NCBI GenBank assembly: GCA_002337545.1
Contig: DDGE01000027.1
Span: 104,304 to 114,041, forward strand
Source: Phycisphaerales bacterium UBA1910
GTDB taxonomy: Bacteria; Planctomycetota; Phycisphaerae; Phycisphaerales; UBA1924
Reading direction: 5' to 3'
DNA length: 9,738 nucleotides
Positions 6,147 to 9,738 of this stretch are shown here, piece after piece (the first letter of the stretch is position 1; every line of letters begins with the position of its first letter). A model generated the notes under the pieces. The model saw only the letters and a program-made list of their open reading frames with translations, had not been told where the DNA came from and did not search any database. A program made the translations under genes and the position numbers.

Positions 6147-7490
6147 ATGCGGTCGATGATTTTCAGTTCAATATCTGTGCTTCCTTTGTGCGCTGGTTTC
6201 GCGATGTCTGCGAGCGATGGTTCTCCCGTTGCGCTTGAGCCGACATATGGAACTGTGGACCGTGTTGCGCACATCTATTACAACGCGGTATCCGGTGAGC
6301 GAGTTGTGTCGCTGTTGGGAGATTCTCAGACAGCGCCTGCGGATAACGGTCAGACTCAGGCGATTTGGTCGACGCTTGTCCAGAATCCGTGCGCGTCGGA
6401 GGGGTATACGACTGAGTATTACTTTGCGTTTGATGATCCGACGGGGAGTACATCGCTGTCTACTGCTGTCACGGTGATGGACTATGGCGACATCCCGATT
6501 GATACGGTTGTGGATTGCATCCAGGTGAACTGGGTTGTGGCGCATCCGGATACTGATATGGACTCGGATGGTGCCGGGGATGGCGTTGAAGAGCTGGCGG
6601 GCGAGTGGACGCTGTGGGAGCCGTCCAATGGTGGTCGTGGTGGCTGGTGCTCGAGATTGCCGGTCATCAACTTCCTGATCACGAATCTGCCCGGGAATAC
6701 GCCGGAGAATGTTTCGGCAGGTGTGCTTTCCAGCTACACGATGGATGTCGATCTCGTTGCTGGTTTCTCCGGCACGGATCTCTCGTTCGAGCTGGGTGAT
6801 TCTGATGGCGACTGTCAGACTGCCGCGTTCTGTAATAATGACATTGATACCGATTCTGATGGGATCGGGGATGGCGTCTCGGTCGCGAATGCGGATCGTG
6901 ATTTTGATGGGTTGCCTGATTCGGACCTCGATGGTGACGGTCTGTTTGATTGGTCGTGGACGGTTCGATTCCATCAGCCGGGTTCGGGGAACGACTTCGA
7001 TAGCGATAGTGATACTGGTTCGCTGCCGATGTCGAGTTCCGACACGATTGGGATCAGCTTTGGGTTCCCTGAGGGTGAGGCCGTTGAGAATAGCGATGGG
7101 ACTTGGACATGGGAGATTGACCATTCCGCCGTGGCTGCTGGTACGGGTGAGGAGGACCGCTTTGTGCTTTGGAGTCCGCCGAACTCGACTGGTTCGATCA
7201 CCTTGTTGGGTGGCTACTGGTTTGGTGGTTTCTCATGTTCGGGTGGTCTGATTTCTGAGGGTGGGTTGGTGGGGTATACCCCGCCTGCGATGTTCCAGTT
7301 TGTGTTGTACGGAGCAGGGAGCCCGTGTGACAACTTTGCTGATTTGAACTCCGATGGTGATTTAGACTTCTTTGATGTCTCTCTGTTTCTGCAGGACTGG
7401 CAGAACGGTGGGGACTACAACGGGGATGGGCAGACCGACTATTTCGATGTGTCTGCGTTCGTTCAGGAGTTTAATGGGGGCTGTCTCTGA
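6147..7490 (+). CDS. Secreted GC-type dockerin-tailed protein, copy 1
   Basis: The product is 447 residues. A signal peptide ends near A-M-S-A (about residue 22). The N-terminal part carries the family hallmark H-I-Y-Y-N-A-V-S-G-E-R-V-V and then G-D-S-Q-T-A-P-A-D. A central Asp-rich region (about 217-290) has D-x-D-x-D-G-type calcium-binding repeats similar to thrombospondin type 3 repeats, including D-T-D-S-D-G-I-G-D-G and D-L-D-G-D-G-L-F-D-W. The last 50 residues form two F-hands, D-L-N-S-D-G-D-L-D-F-F-D and D-Y-N-G-D-G-Q-T-D-Y-F-D, ending in N-G-G-C-L. This is the dockerin-like tail known from planctomycetes. The protein should be exported and bind calcium. Its partner and substrate are unknown, and no enzyme domain is visible. 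The ATG has only a weak GGGG stretch upstream. Two paralogues follow in tandem. Confidence 0.85.
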   Translation: MRSMIFSSISVLPLCAGFAMSASDGSPVALEPTYGTVDRVAHIYYNAVSGERVVSLLGDSQTAPADNGQTQAIWSTLVQNPCASEGYTTEYYFAFDDPTGSTSLSTAVTVMDYGDIPIDTVVDCIQVNWVVAHPDTDMDSDGAGDGVEELAGEWTLWEPSNGGRGGWCSRLPVINFLITNLPGNTPENVSAGVLSSYTMDVDLVAGFSGTDLSFELGDSDGDCQTAAFCNNDIDTDSDGIGDGVSVANADRDFDGLPDSDLDGDGLFDWSWTVRFHQPGSGNDFDSDSDTGSLPMSSSDTIGISFGFPEGEAVENSDGTWTWEIDHSAVAAGTGEEDRFVLWSPPNSTGSITLLGGYWFGGFSCSGGLISEGGLVGYTPPAMFQFVLYGAGSPCDNFADLNSDGDLDFFDVSLFLQDWQNGGDYNGDGQTDYFDVSAFVQEFNGGCL

Positions 7491-7520
7491 GCTGGGATCC
7501 CTCGAGCGTTCTTATTCACT

Positions 7521-7550
7521 GGAGCTGCCCGGCTTCGCTGGCGGGGCTCC
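7521..7550 (+). terminator. Possible stem-loop after the first dockerin-tailed gene
   Basis: GGAGC (7521-7525) pairs with GCTCC (7546-7550), and after a two-base bulge CCC (7528-7530) pairs with GGG (7543-7545), around a 12-base loop. It lies 31 bases after the stop codon and lacks a T-run, so it could be a factor-dependent end or a 3' stabiliser. The rest of the gap to 7635 shows nothing recognisable. Confidence 0.35.
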
Positions 7551-7635
7551 GGGTTACAAGTATGGAGTGTGATATGCGCATTGATGCTTGATGAGCACTC
7601 CACTGGCGGTTGTCGGTCGTTGAGTTTGATACCCG

Positions 7636-7666
7636 AACGGGATGAGCCGCCCGTTGATTACGGCTC
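7636..7666 (+). promoter_or_regulatory. Candidate H-type RNA pseudoknot in the leader of copy 2
   Basis: Two perfect six-base stems interlock. AACGGG (7636-7641) pairs with CCCGTT (7650-7655), and GAGCCG (7644-7649), inside the first loop, pairs with CGGCTC (7661-7666). The connecting loops are two, zero and five bases, the compact geometry of known H-type pseudoknots. The structure ends 14 bases before the ribosome-binding site AGGAAA (7681-7686) of the gene at 7693. A regulatory role in translation is inferred from position only. Confidence 0.4.
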
Positions 7667-7692
7667 GTATTGTGATGGAAAGGAAATGAACC

Positions 7693-9012
7693 ATGAACAA
7701 GGAACACCAGCAACTGTTGTGTAGTGCGCTGTTGATTGCGGGTGCTGCTGCCGGCTCCGCTCATGCGCTGGGCACGGTGCAGACTGATCAGGCGCAGCGT
7801 CAGATTGGGAGCACTGGTCATATCTACTACAACCTTGTAACCGGCGAGCAGGTGGTGACCCTTGAGCGGGCGGGTCAGACTGCTGCCGCGGATACGGGTG
7901 ACAGCATGCCGATCTGGTCTACGCGGGCGCCGTACCCGGACTGTATCCAGGACGCGGTTGGTTCTACCGGTTTCTTCTTTGCGTTCAATGATCCGAATGG
8001 GACCACCGCGGTCAGCCAGGCTGTGGAGCTTCTGCAGGCGGGTGACATCGAGAAGGATACCGTCGTGGATTGTCTCGCGATCAACTGGGTGACTGCGATC
8101 CCCGATGAGTGGGCGAACGGCACGGATTCTTCGAGCGGCGTGGTCGGTGTAGAGGAGTTTGCGGCGCAGTGGACCGTCTGGGATGCGGATGACGCGCGGG
8201 TGATCAACAGCTCGACCCGGCTGCCGCTGATCCAGTTCCTGTTCTTCAATCTGCCGGGCAATACGCCCGACAATGTGGCGGCGGGTGCGCTGACTGGGTG
8301 GTCGGCGAGCGTTGATCTCGTTGGTTTCGGCACAGCGACCGATCTCTCGTTTGAGATCGGTGACTCTGACGGCGATTGTCAGACTGCGGCGTTTTGCAAC
8401 AACGATGTTGATACGAACTCCGACGGCATCGGTGACGGGGTTTCTGTTTCCAACGCGGACAGGGACTTCGACGGGATGCCTGATTCTGACTTGGATGGCG
8501 ATGGGCTGTTCGATTGGTCGTGGAGCATCCGGACCTTCCTGCCTGGGACCGGGAATGACTTTGACTCGGACAGTGATAGTGGGGTGCTGCCCGCGAGTGA
8601 TCAGGACACAATCGGTATTCAGCTCGGCTGGCCGGCTGGTCTGGATGTGACGCCAGGTGGTGGGCTCGACTTTGATGATTCCGTTCCCGCGGCTGCGACC
8701 GGTGCCGATGGACTGTTTTTAGCTTCAGACGGTGTCGGTTTTTCCGGGGCGTACTCGTTCGGTGACTTTGCGTGTCCGGATGTCGGTGAGGCGTATGTTC
8801 CGCCGAGCGTGTTTGCGTTTGAGTTGCTTGCGCGTGGGGACGACACTGGTCTCTGCCCGGGTGATCTCAACGGAGACGGAGTCCTGGATTTCTTTGATGT
8901 TTCTGAGTTCCTACAGGACTGGCAGGGCGGTGGGGATTACAACGGGGACGGGCAGACCGACTTCTTCGATGTGTCTTCGTTCCTTCAGGATTTTAATGCG
9001 GGCTGTCCGTGA
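7693..9012 (+). CDS. Secreted GC-type dockerin-tailed protein, copy 2
   Basis: The product is 439 residues with the same layout as copy 1. A signal peptide with a good cleavage site S-A-H-A (residue 25) is followed by H-I-Y-Y-N-L-V-T-G-E-Q-V-V and G-Q-T-A-A-A-D-T-G. The calcium-binding Asp-rich region (about 223-290) is nearly identical to copy 1, for example D-C-Q-T-A-A-F-C-N-N-D and D-L-D-G-D-G-L-F-D-W-S-W. The dockerin-like tail (D-L-N-G-D-G-V-L-D-F-F-D and D-Y-N-G-D-G-Q-T-D-F-F-D) ends in N-A-G-C-P. The segment of about 100 residues before the calcium region differs more from copy 1. The ribosome-binding site AGGAAA lies six bases before the ATG. The conserved calcium and dockerin parts with a more variable middle suggest a shared scaffold with different recognition faces. 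That last point is inference. Confidence 0.85.
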   Translation: MNKEHQQLLCSALLIAGAAAGSAHALGTVQTDQAQRQIGSTGHIYYNLVTGEQVVTLERAGQTAAADTGDSMPIWSTRAPYPDCIQDAVGSTGFFFAFNDPNGTTAVSQAVELLQAGDIEKDTVVDCLAINWVTAIPDEWANGTDSSSGVVGVEEFAAQWTVWDADDARVINSSTRLPLIQFLFFNLPGNTPDNVAAGALTGWSASVDLVGFGTATDLSFEIGDSDGDCQTAAFCNNDVDTNSDGIGDGVSVSNADRDFDGMPDSDLDGDGLFDWSWSIRTFLPGTGNDFDSDSDSGVLPASDQDTIGIQLGWPAGLDVTPGGGLDFDDSVPAAATGADGLFLASDGVGFSGAYSFGDFACPDVGEAYVPPSVFAFELLARGDDTGLCPGDLNGDGVLDFFDVSEFLQDWQGGGDYNGDGQTDFFDVSSFLQDFNAGCP

Positions 9013-9048
9013 CAGTCTCGTGTGAATGAAAGTGTTACCCGTGCAGGA

Positions 9049-9090
9049 TTGGCCGCCTGTTATGTCAATGGCCAAGTTGTTCATATGAAC
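9049..9090 (+). promoter_or_regulatory. Inverted repeats in the gap before copy 3
   Basis: The 94-base gap before copy 3 holds TTGGCC (9049-9054) with GGCCAA (9070-9075), able to form a stem with a 15-base loop. Just behind it is the perfect 12-base palindrome GTTCATATGAAC (9079-9090). The palindrome ends four bases before the ribosome-binding site AGGAGA (9095-9100). It has the symmetry of a dimeric repressor operator, but could also be chance in AT-rich DNA. Confidence 0.35.
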
Positions 9091-9106
9091 ATATAGGAGA
9101 TTTCTG

Positions 9107-9738
9107 ATGAATCGTACAGGTAAGCAAACAGCTCTCGCTGTTCTCGTTCTTTCCGGCAGTGCCGCGACCCTCGCGCAGGCGAATAACCCTGTTGCGTTGG
9201 ATGCGTCTCGCGTCACCGTGAATAACGCGGGGCACATCTATTACAACATTGCTACGGGTGAACGCGTGGTGACCCTATTCAGTGATGGGCAGACTGCGCC
9301 GGCAGATACCGGCGAGAGTGTGCCTGTCTGGGCGTCTGGTGTAGCGAATCCATGCGAGGCGTTCGGTTACACAACTGAGTACTTCTTTGGTCTTGATGAC
9401 GCGACAGGCACGACTTCGCTCTCGACCAATGTGCGTCTGTTGGACTATGGCGATATCGCGCATGACACGGTCGTGGATTGCATCCAGATTAACTGGACCG
9501 TGGCGCATCCGGATGTAGATCTGGATAGCGACGGCATCGTTGATGGTGTTGAGGAACTCGCAGGCAACTGGATTGTCTGGGAAGCGGACAATGGTCGAGC
9601 GATCGATCAGTCGAGCCGGCTTCCGATTGTTGATTTCATGTTCTTCAATCTGCCCGGCAATACCCCCGAGAACCAGGGCGCGGGTGCGCTGACCGGGTGG
9701 ACAGCTGATGTTGATCTCGTCGCGTTTGGTACTTCCAC
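9107..9738 (+). CDS. Secreted GC-type dockerin-tailed protein, copy 3 (partial at window end)
   Basis: The frame is open from the ATG at 9107, with AGGAGA six bases upstream, to the window edge, giving 210 codons. A signal peptide (M-N-R-T-G-K-Q-T-A-L...A-Q-A, cleavage after about residue 25) is followed by H-I-Y-Y-N-I-A-T-G-E-R-V-V and G-Q-T-A-P-A-D-T-G. Up to about residue 160 it is closer to copy 1, for example G-Y-T-T-E-Y-F-F and D-Y-G-D-I-A-H-D-T-V-V-D-C-I-Q. From S-S-R-L-P on it is closer to copy 2 (F-F-N-L-P-G-N-T-P, A-G-A-L-T-G-W, V-D-L-V-A-F-G-T). The calcium-binding and dockerin-like parts should lie beyond the edge. I infer the same export and calcium binding as for copies 1 and 2. 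Confidence 0.85.
   Translation, partial: MNRTGKQTALAVLVLSGSAATLAQANNPVALDASRVTVNNAGHIYYNIATGERVVTLFSDGQTAPADTGESVPVWASGVANPCEAFGYTTEYFFGLDDATGTTSLSTNVRLLDYGDIAHDTVVDCIQINWTVAHPDVDLDSDGIVDGVEELAGNWIVWEADNGRAIDQSSRLPIVDFMFFNLPGNTPENQGAGALTGWTADVDLVAFGTS

Noticed and set aside
6168..7124. Minus-strand frame of 318 codons under the first dockerin-tailed gene
   Set aside because: It is rich in Arg and Ile with repeated I-R-I-R runs, the expected antisense reading of the Asp-rich calcium repeats. No domain is visible.
7494..7506. GGGATCCC palindrome next to CTCGAG after the first dockerin-tailed gene
   Set aside because: These short palindromes (also common restriction sites) have no further symmetry or repeat around them. 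There is no sign of cloning sequence, and chance is enough to explain them.

Overview
The window looks like chromosomal DNA of a planctomycete, most likely of the class Phycisphaerae. The main reason is a tandem family of secreted proteins with Ca-binding Asp/Asn-rich repeats and a C-terminal dockerin-like pair of F-hands ending in N-G-G-C or N-A-G-C. That tail is what I know as the 'GC-type dockerin' of Phycisphaerae. DNA is G+C-rich, apart from one poorer stretch. I had no database access, so the taxonomic call is inference.

Bases 1-2900 hold small plus-strand genes separated by short, structured intergenic DNA. They encode a 40-residue single-pass membrane peptide overlapping an NTF2/SnoaL-like protein, a Sel1-repeat lipoprotein, a three- or four-helix membrane protein and an orphan hypothetical protein. 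The gaps carry a family of hairpin repeats, most followed by (G)GCACCC(G). At least six copies or relatives lie in the first 2.9 kb and I found none afterwards. A decayed copy of the Sel1-lipoprotein 5' end lies near base 190.

Bases 2900-4148 form a G+C-poorer island. It holds a small DUF4190-like membrane protein (minus strand) and, divergently, a protein with an R-N-K-I-A-H motif typical of HEPN RNases. The island ends exactly at the HEPN stop codon, which abuts the stop codon of the next, convergent gene.

Bases 4149-5900 (minus) encode a 583-residue acyl-CoA mutase of the methylmalonyl/isobutyryl-CoA mutase family. It has the substrate-binding TIM-barrel part but no cobalamin-binding domain, so a separate B12-binding subunit must be encoded elsewhere. 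Two substrate-pocket residues (Phe89, Gln213) match isobutyryl-CoA mutase rather than methylmalonyl-CoA mutase.

Bases 6147 to the end hold three tandem paralogues of the secreted dockerin-tailed protein, the third cut by the window edge. The third looks mosaic: its first half resembles copy 1 and its second half copy 2. The leader of copy 2 can fold as a compact H-type pseudoknot just upstream of the ribosome-binding site, and the leaders of copies 1 and 3 carry other inverted repeats. No tRNA, rRNA, CRISPR array, transposase or integrase was seen. I did not find a complete new multi-gene system. The best candidates for something undescribed are the hairpin-repeat family, the secreted paralogue array with its structured leaders, and the HEPN island.
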